DNA of 64,000 nucleotides from assembly GCA_030272585.1 (NCBI GenBank), contig BSYQ01000012.1, positions 682,001 through 746,000 on the forward strand. Reading direction: 5' to 3'. Source of the stretch: Bryopsis sp. KO-2023 (Eukaryota; Chlorophyta; Ulvophyceae; Bryopsidales; Bryopsidaceae). A program made the translations under genes and the position numbers. The notes beneath the pieces were generated by a model. It did not search any database. It worked only from the letters and a program-made list of their open reading frames with translations, and had not been told where the DNA came from. Of the stretch, positions 10,327-21,520 are shown one piece after another (positions within the stretch are counted from its first letter, which is position 1; the number at the start of each line of letters is the position of its first letter).

Positions 10327-13300
10327 TCATCGCCTTCCTCTTTTGATCCCCCTGTCTGAATTTTCTTTGGAGGTTTCGAATTTTCCTGCCGGAATCCAGC
10401 CGTCCAGTGCATTCGGTCTGTAGACGTAGCCTTGAGGCTCTGGTTCCCTGGCTATGTTGGGGATGCTATGTTTTTGGCCAAAGGGGTGATTTGACAAATC
10501 GATCTGTGGGGCTTGGGTGGCATAGCCAGGAGACATCGGCCGCCTTCCACCAGGATTGCTGTTTTTCCTCGGAGCGGGGCTGGTTTTTCTTCTTGGCCTG
10601 GATTCCCTGTTGCAAAAAAAGGGCCGATGAGAATAAAAAAGAAATGAGTGTGATTGATGAAAAGAAAAAAATGGAGTAAATAACAAAAGAAAGAAAGAAA
10701 ACCATGAGTCGAACTTTTTCTGTTCATGTGGGATATCCTTTTTTGTTTTTCCGTTGGTGTAATTATTGTGATTATTGCATGTCTGCTTTTTGCTTGTTTA
10801 TTTTAGTATTATTACTCAAGCCCCCTCCTCTTCAGTGCTTTCTGCCCTTTCAGCTATTCGAACAAGGTTTGTTCACTAATTGGAAATTCAATATATATTT
10901 TTTCCTTGCGTAGATGATGAAAACTACTGACGAGGATCTAGAGAACAATAAGAAAAAAAACACGCTTCCCGACTGTTTGTTTTCTTTTTCCAAATTTCCT
11001 TGAGTAGCAAGATTTGACCTCAACGCAAATCGATCATTACCTAATGCTTGCAGCTCTGTGCACGGAAGATGTGGCGCTGGAAATTTGGGGGGAATCCAGC
11101 GGGAAAACGTAGCCCCTCAACACGTTGGGGACGATTTCGTCTTTCTTTCCGAGAAATTTCTTGAAATCGCCTAAAGATGAGCTGGATGAATCTGTGTCGA
11201 AGCCTGTCACATCATCCCCCGTTTCCGGCTCCACATTCTCCTTTGTTGGGTACATCGGCTGATCGAAGTCTAGCATTCGACTGACCTGTGTGTGTGTCTT
11301 TTTTGAAAAAAAAAAATAATAATTAAAAAAAAAATAAACTTGATGAACAAATGCCCGATTCCACGATTGTGGTGGATTGGACACTGCTATTCTTGGCAAT
11401 CGTTTTTCGAGATCTTCCCGAAACTCCAAACCCCAAAGCAGGCGTGGCAAGACTTATTCCATTTTGGTTTTTTTTTGGTTTTTTTTGGCTTTTTTTGACG
11501 GAAATTAATGCATCCATGCATACCTACCCCTCTGTTTGCGCTCCGGCGGACAGTCTGGTGGCTGGCTTCGCTCCATCCCCTGTTCTTTTCTGGGCTGTCC
11601 TTCAGAACATCGCCATCCCCACTGATTACGGTGCTTTGGGGAGAAATCGGGAACAGCAGCGATGAGCCAGCAACCCCCTCCTCCAGCTTTCCGAATTGCA
11701 ACGGCAGCCCATCGTCCTCCTCCTCCGAGTCATTCCCATTCAACCTCAGGATATCGTTCGTTTTCTTCTTTTTGCCCAGGGATGGAGCCAATGAGGGGGT
11801 GCTGGCAGTGGTGGGGGTGGTGGAGTGCAGGTTTGGGATGGTATGTTTTTGAATCGGGGCTGGATCTTGCCTGTATTTGCCCGGCCATCTTTCGTTTGGT
11901 GGGATCGGGGAAAGGAAGGTTCGATGCCTTTGGGGAGCCAAATCGTGGAGTGCATCGAGTTGAACTGCCTGGAAACCCCCCAAAAACTGTGTTGTTTTCT
12001 TTTTCTTCTTTTTTTTCGTTGCTTGGCATTTAAGAGAGGAAAGGGTGGGGGAAGTTATTGAAAGGAGGAGGCAAGAAATACTGAATGTGATTGGAAAAAA
12101 AAATAAAATAAAAAATAAAATAATGCAAATACTCTTGGGTTTTGTGCCGATTTTAAACTTATTTTGTTTTAATAATTCAATAGTATTTAAAAAAAAACAC
12201 AATTTTTTTCTTTTTTTTTGGGGGGGGGAGGGGGGGGAGGGAATTAAGAAGAACATATTCAAATACTGGAAGATATGAAAAAAAAAACATCTAGAAACTT
12301 TTGAAACTTTTAAGGGAAGACGTCTGCCTCTGTGCCACCGAGGAAAGCAACCAATACCATTACACAACTTGTAATGGCTGTTCTGTTTGGGTTTTTTTGC
12401 TGAGAAGAAAATGGGAGAAATGAGGATCTTTTTCTTTTCTTTTCTTCTCCTTTCTTTTTTCTTTTTTTCTTTAAGTATATTACCAACCTGATTGACCGAG
12501 CGTTCTCCATCAGATTCCAGTTCGGCATAAAGCTGGGGGCTAATGGCTGTCGACCCAGGGGATTTCCTTTTGGAGGGAATGATGATTTCATCGATGGATT
12601 CCACGAAAATAGGGTCGGAGCCGTTGGAGCTCCTCAGAGCATCCAGACTTGTTTCGTGTATTTCTTGTTCGTACAGCGACCCTGCATTCACAATATTTTG
12701 AGGGAAAGAAAAATATACATTTATATATTATATATAAATTCCATATGCAACTATGTATATGTCCGACGTCTTTTTTTGCAGGGGAGATTCCTGAAATCGG
12801 TGGTTGGTTGGTTGGTTCATTTTTGTTTTCATTTTTCCTGGAGAGGCAAAATAACATTAGCATAAAGGGTTTTTCTACTCAGCTAAATTTGAAAGAAAAT
12901 TGGAAAAAAAACACTAAGAAGAAGAAAACAGATTCTGTTTTCTCAAGGATATTGATTGCACCAGGGAATTCTTTCCTTTGCTATCCATAGGACATGTTGA
13001 AAAAAAACACCCAACACTTCCTTTTTCTTTTTTATTTTTGGTAACCTTCAGGGCTCACCAGATTCTTCAATGGTGTTTTCGTTTTCGATATCGTCTGGCC
13101 TCCAGGCGAATTCCTGCAAACAAAATTGTCATCAGCACCACCACTACATTCTCACTTTTTTTTTTTAAATGGAGTGTTGTGAGAAAGAAAAAAAACATAA
13201 CCGTTAGTTGCACCCCTCCTTTCCTGCACCGTCAAAAATTTAAATGCTGAATCGCGGAAAAAAAATCATCCAGCAACCCAAAGAAAAAATCAACTCCTAG

Positions 13301-14916
13301 AAGTTGCGCAACAGAGTCACGATCCCCTTCCACAAGAATACAAAAAAAAAGTTGTTTTGGAAAAACGACGATATTTCGCACCTCCACGACGACCGGCATG
13401 TCCAAAGGTGATTCGTCGACGACCAGTGCCGACTCCCAGCGCTCGGCCGACCTGGTTTCCGAACCTTCTGACTTATCTTTCCCCCCCGAGTTGAAAACCG
13501 CCTCTCTGTGACGCGCAGGGATGGTGGGCGTCAAAGCCTTCACCGATTCTGGAAGCTTGGGCGAAGGGCTGGGCGTCATCGTCTGATCGAAGAAAGGATT
13601 GTCGAACGCAGAGTTGATTCGGCATACTGGGGACAGCAATCCCTGCGTGCTTTCGTGTGCGACAACCTCCGGGGACTTTTCTCGATCGAGAGCTGCATCG
13701 GTCGTTGACGTCCCTGGCACGCTACTTTGGTCCCCCTCGATTGCCTGTTTTCTCGCGCAGAATTCGCTCCGTTCTTCGAGCGTCGAGGGCTCTTCCGAGA
13801 GCGCCTTGGCGATCAACGAGTCGAGAACGCTTTGGACCTGGAACGTATCCGAATCCTTCTTTTCGGGCGCCTCATTCGATTTGACGTCTTGGGTGGGAGC
13901 CTCGCTAGCAGCTTGAAAAACGAAGCGGGGCGTGCTCAAGTCCTCTTCCAAGAGACCTTGTCTCGCCTCATCCCCCGAAGCTTCCGTCGCGCTGTCCATG
14001 CATTCGAGCACTTCGTAGGCCACCGATACGAACCCAGACTCGTTATCGCTATCGTCGACCTTCTGCTGGACTGACGCCCCGTCGACCGCCTCGTCGATCT
14101 CTGAGTTCTGCGTTTCGGGAGCGAGGGCTTGCACCGCTACCGATCGCGACGACATGCACTCCAGCGGGATGGACTGTTCCTCACCAGCGGCTCCGAACCC
14201 AAGCGGAGATCGATGACGCTCGCTGGTGTTCACTCGAGCGTACGCAGGCGAGTTCGGCTCCCTCAACAATTCCACCGCGCGAAGCATCAACGAAGCCACT
14301 CCCTCCCTGGATAACGACCCGCCCTGGGGAAAACCTCTGCTCGGGCTGGAAAACCGACCTGGCGTGATGAAGAACGGACCGGGCGACCTGGGAGAGTTTC
14401 GTGGAGTAATTTCGTCCAGAAGTCGGTTGCGGATGTCCTCACGAACGGGCTCGTGTAGGGGGTTGCTCCATTGTCCTGCGTCGGGGTCCTCCTGGACGTT
14501 TCTTTCCCGATTGGTTCGTCGACGTCTCCGACATGCCACGCATGCGCACACGGCCCAGAGCAGCAGGAGTGTGCACAGCGCACCCGCTCCAGCGCTCACC
14601 AGGATCAAAAACGTGGTCGTTCCAGTGAACGAAACGGGGCTGAGCAGCGATCGAGTTCCACCGTGCATTGCCTCGCTTGTGTCAAATAATTCTCCTGGGT
14701 CCAAGTTGAAGCCCCCTTGAAAAACATCCGAGTGGGAGAGACTTCATTCACCATCGCGCGAATGCAGGGAAACCAACGGAACATCAACGAGCATCGAGGC
14801 TGCATATTCTCTGTCGAAGCCCTACCTCTGGGCTGTTCCTCCGCAGCGAGGTATCTAGCCAGCGAACCGCGCCCAAAGAGCATCCCCGTCCATAGCAGAC
14901 GCGCTCCTACGCTCAT
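10327..14916 (-). CDS. 872-residue single-span membrane protein with long disordered tail
   Basis: Seven exons on the minus strand (14916-14826, 14694-13382, 13113-13059, 12681-12488, 11968-11528, 11285-11041, 10606-10327) join in phase with GT-AG sites. A short, possibly signal-like N-terminus (MSVGARLLWTGMLFGRG) is followed by one strong membrane span (TFLILVSAGAGALCTLLLLW, about residues 58-85) and then a stop-transfer RRRRR block. The rest is a cytoplasm-like tail rich in Ser, Pro, Glu and Asp with little predicted fold. It includes SPxx and TPxx phosphosite-like motifs (ITPRNSPRSPGPF, TMTPSPSPKLPES) and a basic end (SDRGIKRGRR). This suggests a regulated membrane adaptor, but no known family was recognised. 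Exons 3-7 have low complexity, so their borders rest on phase and splice sites only. Confidence 0.6.
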
Positions 14917-15261
14917 CGTCGTCCCAATCCCCCAAGATCCCCTCAACTGTCCAACTAGTTTTCAGCGACGGAATGCTTATCTATTCCAAAAATTTACATG
15001 GAGTCTCGGGAAAACAGCGCCTCAAATAGGAAAAATCCTTTTTCATCCTCGGCCCCGTTTTTCGTTTTTCCAAACGGATGCCAGAAACTGCTGGTGCTGC
15101 CTTTCCTGTCCAAATCCTCCACGTCAGACTGACAGACATCCTCGGAAAAAGATTGCATTTGGGATGGTAAAAAAAAAGCCCAATGGGGTGCGACACCATT
15201 TTTTTCGGGATCGTTGGATTGCGCGAAAAAAGGGGTCGTGTGTTTTTTTCCCAGCGAAGGG
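14917..15261. promoter_or_regulatory. Divergent spacer between membrane protein gene (-) and mL41 (+)
   Basis: These 345 bases separate two outward-facing start codons, so they must contain both promoters and 5' leaders. The DNA is GC-richer than introns. I see no convincing TATA box or repeated motif. Confidence 0.5.
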
Positions 15262-16143
15262 ATGTTGAGTCGCTTGTTGGGTGGATTGGCGAGGAACCGT
15301 CGAGCGCCGACCAAAGGCTTCTGGAGCCTGACGTCCAAAAGGGGAAACAAAAACTTTTACAAGGGGAAGGGGGCTGCCCCCACCGGACGTCACACCAAAA
15401 GAGGTGCGAGGAGGGACGGGATCCACTTCCTCGTTTCGAAGCGACATCCCTTTTTTCGTTTCCGGAGGGGGGGGGGTTCGTTTCGCAGAACAGCGTTTCG
15501 GTCCAGAGCGACGTGCGGAGTACTTTCTGGTTTTCAATCTTTTTTTTGACGTAATTTGTTTTTGATTCTTGCTATTCTGCCTGTTTTGTGATCCTCAGGT
15601 GGCTACTTTTTGTTGAAGTCGAAGCTTCCTTTGTATATGGTCCCTGACCTCACCAACTTCAGTGTGAGTATCTTTTTTTGTAAATTTATATAAACAACCA
15701 TTCAAAAATCAATTTTATTTTTTTGTTTTTTTAGGTTGGATGTAATTCATTTTCACAATGGATAGGAGAGCAATATACTCAAAACAGAACAAAAAACACA
15801 ATAAAAAGATTTAAAAAATGAAGTAATGGAAAATAAGATATAAAATATACTACTCAAATATAAAATTAAAATAAATCAACATAATTTTTGTTTCTTTTGC
15901 TGGTTGTTAATGTCAATGTTGTTTTTTTAAAACCAAAGATCCAATTAATCAATCATTATGATGTCCCTGCTTTTTCCGAAAAATATGCATGGAAAGGGGA
16001 GACATTTTTGTCTATCTCTGAAATATTACAAGGATCTTTCAATTCGAAGAATGGGGGGGCATCGTTGTAAAGTGAATTCTTGCTTTGCCTTTCAATTGCA
16101 GCTGAAGCCTTACGTCAGCTGGGATATACGAACAACAAAATAA
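15262..16143 (+). CDS. MRPL41: Mitochondrial large ribosomal subunit protein mL41
   Basis: This is a component of the mitochondrial 54S/39S large subunit (yeast MRPL27, animal MRPL41). Three exons (15262-15403, 15599-15663, 16102-16143) give 82 residues in phase. The N-terminal third is a basic presequence-like stretch. The core has LTSKRGNKNFYKGKG near residue 23, GRHTKRGGYF near 42 and the family signature LYMVPDLTNFSLKPYVSW near the C-terminus. Length suits a short mL41. The start is the first ATG in frame; upstream in-frame codons are not ATG. The stop is only 60 bases before the ispE ATG, unusually tight for two separate nuclear genes. Confidence 0.88.
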
Positions 16144-16203
16144 TTTTGAAAAAAAGAAAAGGCAAAAAAAAAAATTCATACACTTGACCAATATCGATAA
16201 CAA

Positions 16204-18332
16204 ATGGCGGCCATGGGTTGCATGAATCCTTCCTATGGTTCTTCTCGATTACCGGGGGTTCGAACCTCACTGGGATTTCGACCAACTGCCGTCAAAAATC
16301 AGGGGTTCAGGGTGCCGAGGGGATTGATTAGTCATCGGGCTGCCAGGGGGAGGAGGCTGGGTTGTGGGGTTGTGTTTGCTGGGGAGGGGCTCTCGATTTT
16401 TTCGCCATCAAAAATCAATCTTTTCCTGAGGGTGGTCAGAAGGAGGGACGATGGATACCACGATCTGGCGTCTCTGTTTCATGTCATTGATTTGGGGGAT
16501 CCGATGGAATTCGAGAAGCTTCCAGGTCGGTGGGTCTAAATATGTATATATTGAAGTGAATGGATTTTGGCTGAAGAGAGCGTTGCAATAGGATTCTCTT
16601 GGTTTCTTTCTTCTTTTTTTTTCTTTTTTGGATTGTGATGCCGAGAACAGATCGTTTTCTATACAATAATGATAAAGAGCTCCTCTCCCCCCCCCTCCCC
16701 ATTAAGGGAAAAAAAAGAGGTCAGCTGTTGTCAGCTGAACAAAACTGTACATTCCCTTAACTTGGTTTTTTTTATCGAAAACGGTGCAAGTTTCGATGCT
16801 CAAACCCTCGCCCCTTAGCTCCTATGTCCATCTCCACTTTTCATCTGTTTTCTTTTTTTTTTTTTGTTCAATTTTTTTAAATCCCCATTGGGTGGAGATA
16901 CATGTATTTAAGAATAGTGCCAATCAGATTTTGGAAATCAAGAAACGATTTTCTGTGATGAAAACCACAGTGATGAAATTTTCTTTTTCATGATGATATC
17001 AATCTGCCGTGCCGTGTCTGACCCATGTAAAGTCGGATTCTGTGCAGGTGGGCAGGAATTCGACAGACTAGATTGCAACGTAGAAGATATCCCCACGGAT
17101 GATTCAAACCTGGTGATCAAGGTGAGAATTTGGTTAGGTTTTGGCGGATTAATGCTTCCCTCTTCTGAAATTTCTTTTTTTCCATACTGCCGAAGCTCCC
17201 ACCCCACCTCTCTTATCTTTTTTCGTTGAGCAAAACAAGGCACGCACAAAGAAAGAATTCATAAATGGAAAGGGCAAGACGTCGAAGCGATCAGAAAATG
17301 AACAATCCGACTTCACAGAACGCGTTTTTTTGCTAGCCAGGCGTTGAATCTCTTCCGGGAAAAAACGGGATCGGACCAAAAATTCTCGGTGAAGCTGGAA
17401 AAAGTGGTTCCTCATGGCGCTGGCCTCGGGGGCGGCAGCGGAAATGCCGCCACCGCTCTGTGGGCTGCGAACGAGCTCTGTGGGAGGCCAGCCACCAACC
17501 AAGAATTGCTGGACTGGTCCGGCGAAATTGGGTCAGACATTTCGATATTTTTTTCTGACGGGGCTGCCTACTGCACCGGTCGGGGGGAAATCGTAGATAA
17601 TGTCGACCCACCCCTCGACCTGGACACCCCTTTCTTGCTGGTGAAGCCGCCTGTGGGGCTGTCGACACCCATGATATTTAAGTAAGCGAAAAAAACCTGA
17701 TTGCGTATATCGACGAGTGATGAAATAAGATAACAGTTGAAATTCCTGAGATTGGGGGGGGGGGGGGGGGGGGGGGGGGACAGCTGGATACATCAGCCCT
17801 CAATGATACCTCATGGTTCCGTGTGATTTGTTGGTGTAGTTCCTTCATTTGCTCAATCTGTTTATTTTATCATATTGAATACAACAATTTCTGTGAAGCT
17901 AAACCCATCATTTTTTCAACTTTTTTTGGGGGGCCTGAAACTGAACTGTGAACTGCTGTCTGTGAATCATCATCCAGATCCCTGGATTTGGACAAGCGAA
18001 GCACCGCGGATCCACAGGCTTTGCTGAAAGACATGTCTGAGGTCGGAATGCGACAGGACCTGTGCGTGAACGACTTGGAAGCACCCGCGTTTGCGAACCT
18101 CCCCGAGCTGGAAAATCTCAAGGAGCGGCTACAGAACGAGTCCGACGGGCGATTCTCGGCAGTGTTCATGACAGGGAGCGGCAGCACGATCGTTTGCGTT
18201 GGATCGGACGAGGCTCCCGAGTTTTTGTCGGAGAAGCAGTACTCGGATTTGTTCGTTTCGCCGACCAGGTTGACGGTGCGAAAGCGTGGGGAATGGTACC
18301 AGCCGAGAGTGGCGGCTGGTGTCTCGGCATAG
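16204..18332 (+). CDS. ispE: 4-diphosphocytidyl-2-C-methyl-D-erythritol kinase, plastid
   Basis: This GHMP-family kinase phosphorylates CDP-ME at the 2-hydroxyl with ATP in the plastid MEP pathway for isoprenoids. Four exons (16204-16525, 17048-17121, 17341-17681, 17978-18332) give 363 residues in phase. Residues 1 to about 60 are an Arg/Ser-rich transit peptide without a signal peptide, which supports a primary plastid. The kinase core begins FSPSKINLFLRVVRRRDDGY. It has FHVIDLGD, DDSNLVIKALNLF and the ATP-binding loop VPHGAGLGGGSGNAATAL (about 155-172). LVKPPVGLSTPMIFK and the third GHMP motif FMTGSGSTIVCVG follow near the end. All key motifs are present. Intron 3 contains the 26-base G run at 17754-17779. 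Confidence 0.94.
17754..17779. repeat. 26-base uninterrupted G run
   Basis: This is the longest G homopolymer in the window, inside intron 3 of ispE. Because ispE is on the plus strand the pre-mRNA would carry the G run and could form a G-quadruplex. Confidence 0.95.
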
Positions 18333-20434
18333 CTTTGAGGGGTGTTTGGGGGGATGGATATATTTTGCAAGGGTCTTTTTCAATATTACGAAAAAAATGG
18401 GCCCAATTGGTTTCCTTCGTGTGGTGACTTTTCCCCTCACCATTGACCTTGGTGAATCTTGAGCGAACACATACGTGGAGGCGCTGCAAAATGGTTACAG
18501 ACCCATCATCATTCACCCAACACCACATGCTTTTTAACAGTGTGCTAAGCTCCTCAAATAAAAACCCAGTAACCAAGGTGATTCAATCGATCGATCGATC
18601 AATTACAGCAAAAAGAGACCATCACCCCCCAATAATATTATGCATTAATGCCAGAGTAATACAAGGTAAGAACAACAAAAAACCCCACCCAAAAGAAAGC
18701 TCCCTGGACAAAGAGAATCCCACCGTTCCAAAGAAAAAAATGATTAAGCTAAAAGAGATTGCCAAGGTGATTCAGAGACAGACATGGGGAAGACATACAT
18801 GAGAACGAAGGGGAAACCCCCGTCAGCCTGAGCTGCGGTTTATGTTGGCACACAGAGTACGAGGTATGCTGTCAAAGGGTGAAGTGATGTCGGGTATGGT
18901 GACACAGTTAAAAGTAATGGGCAGTCCGGCCAGGTTTGAGACGAGTTGGAGGTGAGAACATCATGTAACGGTGAGACTTGGAAAAAGTGGAAGGAAAAGA
19001 GGAATGTGGGCCAAGCATGGGGTGGGTAGGTGGGAGGTATGCAATCGGGTTCGGTCATGGAGAGAGGTTGAACTGAGAAGAGGTCAGGGTCGGAGGAGGA
19101 AAATCTCCTTTCTTTGCAATGATATTGTCAGAAAAAGTTTGAAAACGAAAGCAAGACTGACGCATATTCAAAAGCATGTCAAAACAAGCCAAACAAAAAT
19201 CCTTGATGTCCTGTGCGGATTTTTTTTTTCTTTCCTCACAATTATGATGTTGCTCTTATTTTTTTTTTTTGTAGAAGCTATTTTTTCTCCACAGTGTGTC
19301 ATTCCAACTTCCTACCTCCTCGACTGACAAAATAGAAAGAGAAAGAAACCCTTTTGTGTTGGGCTACTCTATTCTCAGAATAGGCTGCCTGGAGGACGAT
19401 GACTTAAGCAATCGATGAATTGGTTCTCTTTTCGTTTTTGCAGTCACATTGTTTTCCCCCAAGTGGTATATATGTGCATATATCTGTGTGTATTCTTATT
19501 TATTTCTCCCCTACTGCTGCTCGCTTTGGGCTAATATTTCGGTAGTACGTTTCTCACGGCCGCCACCCTGTTTTTCTTTGGAAAAAACACAGGAAAGAAA
19601 GAAAAATGGTAAAACTGTTCAGTGATATTCCCTCCGTTCCTGTTGTTCCCTTTCGTTATCGGTTTGTTCTTTCCCTGGTCTATTATTTTTTTCGTTTTGA
19701 TCACTTTTCTTTTTTGGCTGTTTTGGAAGAGGGGAGAGGAGCGCAATATACTGCGCTCCTCTACGTAGACTGGAAATCGATCAAGCCGCCTCCTGTCATT
19801 CTTCAAGCAGGCTGTTGGACGCGGCGACCCACCGGCGAAACCAGCCCACAGCAATTCATTGCGAAGCCACCCTTGCCTGCGTATGCGTTGGCGTGAGCAA
19901 CCATCAAGCATAAAACCAGCGGTGAACGCAGAATGACGCTGTCGATATACAAAAATAGCTTCTCGTTTCGTGTGGACTGTCACACGTTGCCACACAAAAG
20001 GAAGTGGCCAATTGGCCCATTCCTGCTTGTAAGTGTGTCGGAGTTCGGTTCTTGACGCTGTCGAGTGCTAGCTTCAACGCGGAAGTGTGGCGGGGCTCGT
20101 GTTCCTGGTGTTACACTGCACGAGGCCGAGAAGTTAGTTTTTCTCGCCCACTCGCCCGACTCCGTAGCGCATGCCGAATTCGATGCACATAGGTGACGTC
20201 ACCAGACAGGTGAATTCAGTGAAAAACATCCGAGCGAAATTCCCGTAGAACATCCCCACACTCTGGTCATGATTTTCCTATAAGACAGAAGCGCAGTGGA
20301 GATGCTGTGCGCAAGACTTTCCATCTGGGAATTTAACGCAAGGGGCTCCCGACACATCCGCCGACGTTGTTGCTAGACTCTGCACTCCAATCGGTTGACC
20401 CCCGCCTCCAAAACTTCATCGAGCAAATCTGACA
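18333..20434. other. Intergenic spacer ispE to Cys-repeat protein gene
   Basis: This stretch has the ispE 3' flank, a GATC tetranucleotide run near 18587-18600, a purine-rich patch (18940-19110), a perfect hairpin (19735-19762) and, from about 20000, GC-richer DNA that should be the promoter and leader of the next gene. No exon with family resemblance was found on either strand. Confidence 0.5.
19735..19762. repeat. Perfect 11-bp hairpin
   Basis: The arms AGAGGAGCGCA (19735-19745) and TGCGCTCCTCT (19752-19762) are perfectly complementary around a 6-base loop. It stands alone, with no T-run after it. Function is unknown. Confidence 0.8.
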
Positions 20435-21520
20435 ATGGTCGGATCGAGGAGTTTCGTTATTATCGGATTGTGCCTTATGGCACTCTCCGCCGTCGCCTCC
20501 GCCAACGGTGAGAGTAGCTCCGACACACAAATTTTGCCTCTTTCCGAGCAGGTTCTGTGCCTGCGCCAACCGGGTGTTGCCCGAGTGTTTTCCTAGATTG
20601 TTCCGTGGGGATGTAAAACGCCGTTGAGGTTATGAATCACGTGAGTCACGGGTTGGTGACACCTTCTTCCTATTTTCCTTGCAGGTGGTTCTCGCAGTTT
20701 GAAGTCCGGATGCCCTAAGAATTGCTCCTGGTGCGAGCATGGCAAGTGCGTAGGTTGCAACAAAGGATACAAGTTCGAACACTACAGGTGTGACAACTGC
20801 GATCACGGCTACTACAAAGACGGTCACTCCTGCGTCATGTGCGGGAAGTGTAGCGACTACTGCAATTCCTGTGACTGCGGCAAGTGCACGAGTTGCAAAC
20901 ATGGATACATTTTGCAAAACCACAAATGCATCTCCTGCCCTGGATGCGTTCCCAACTGCGCAGTGTGCAAGTGTGGCAAGTGCATCAAGTGTGAGGATGG
21001 ATACGAATTCGACGGCCACAAATGTGTCAAGAAGTGCTACGGTTGCGGCCACATCCCACACTGCGGCAAATGCGATTGCAACACGTGCACGGGCTGCAAG
21101 CATGGCTACCACTGGCAGGTAAACCTTCACTCATTGCGAATATGTTGGCACTGATGTGCACATGCATTTATTCGCTCATGATGCGATCGGTACTTTCGAC
21201 GACACCGCCGTTTTTCACGCATGTGTTAAGGACTGAACCGCAGACTACCAGCTTTCCACTGGAACCACCTTTTTTTTGTTGTTGTGCTATGTTTGCAAAC
21301 ACTCCTCCTGTAAGGGATGTCGTGTTGAGGAGCCGTGATTCACTTGTTCACATTCTTGTTGCAGAACAACCAGTGCAAGAATGCGCACATTCAAATTCAT
21401 GCCAGCGGACACGGTCAAAAAGTTCATATCTCGAAAAAGACGCAAAACCACTGCCAGGGCCATAAGGGATGCAGCGTGGGTGTAGGAGTGTCTGTGGTCG
21501 CGTCCAGCGGTGACCGTTGA
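20435..21520 (+). CDS. Secreted protein with four GY/HxC cysteine repeats
   Basis: Three exons (20435-20507, 20685-21118, 21365-21520) give 220 residues in phase. Residues 1-24 are a clear signal peptide (FVIIGLCLMALSAVASA). The middle holds about four copies of a repeat of roughly 30 residues, with the pattern CxxCxxxCxxCxCGKCxxC then GY and, about seven residues on, C; HGYILQNHKC is one example. The pattern recalls furin-like, growth-factor-receptor or Giardia-VSP cysteine repeats but fits none exactly. The last exon has no long Cys array and is basic and His-rich, ending in a Gly/Val/Ser stretch. It likely acts outside the cell or on the surface with many disulfides. No homologue is recognised. 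Confidence 0.75.

Noticed and set aside
13599-14720. Plus-strand open frames over the large exon at 13382-14694
   Set aside because: They are shadows: the minus-strand frame is continuous for 437 codons, contains the membrane span and joins other exons in phase.
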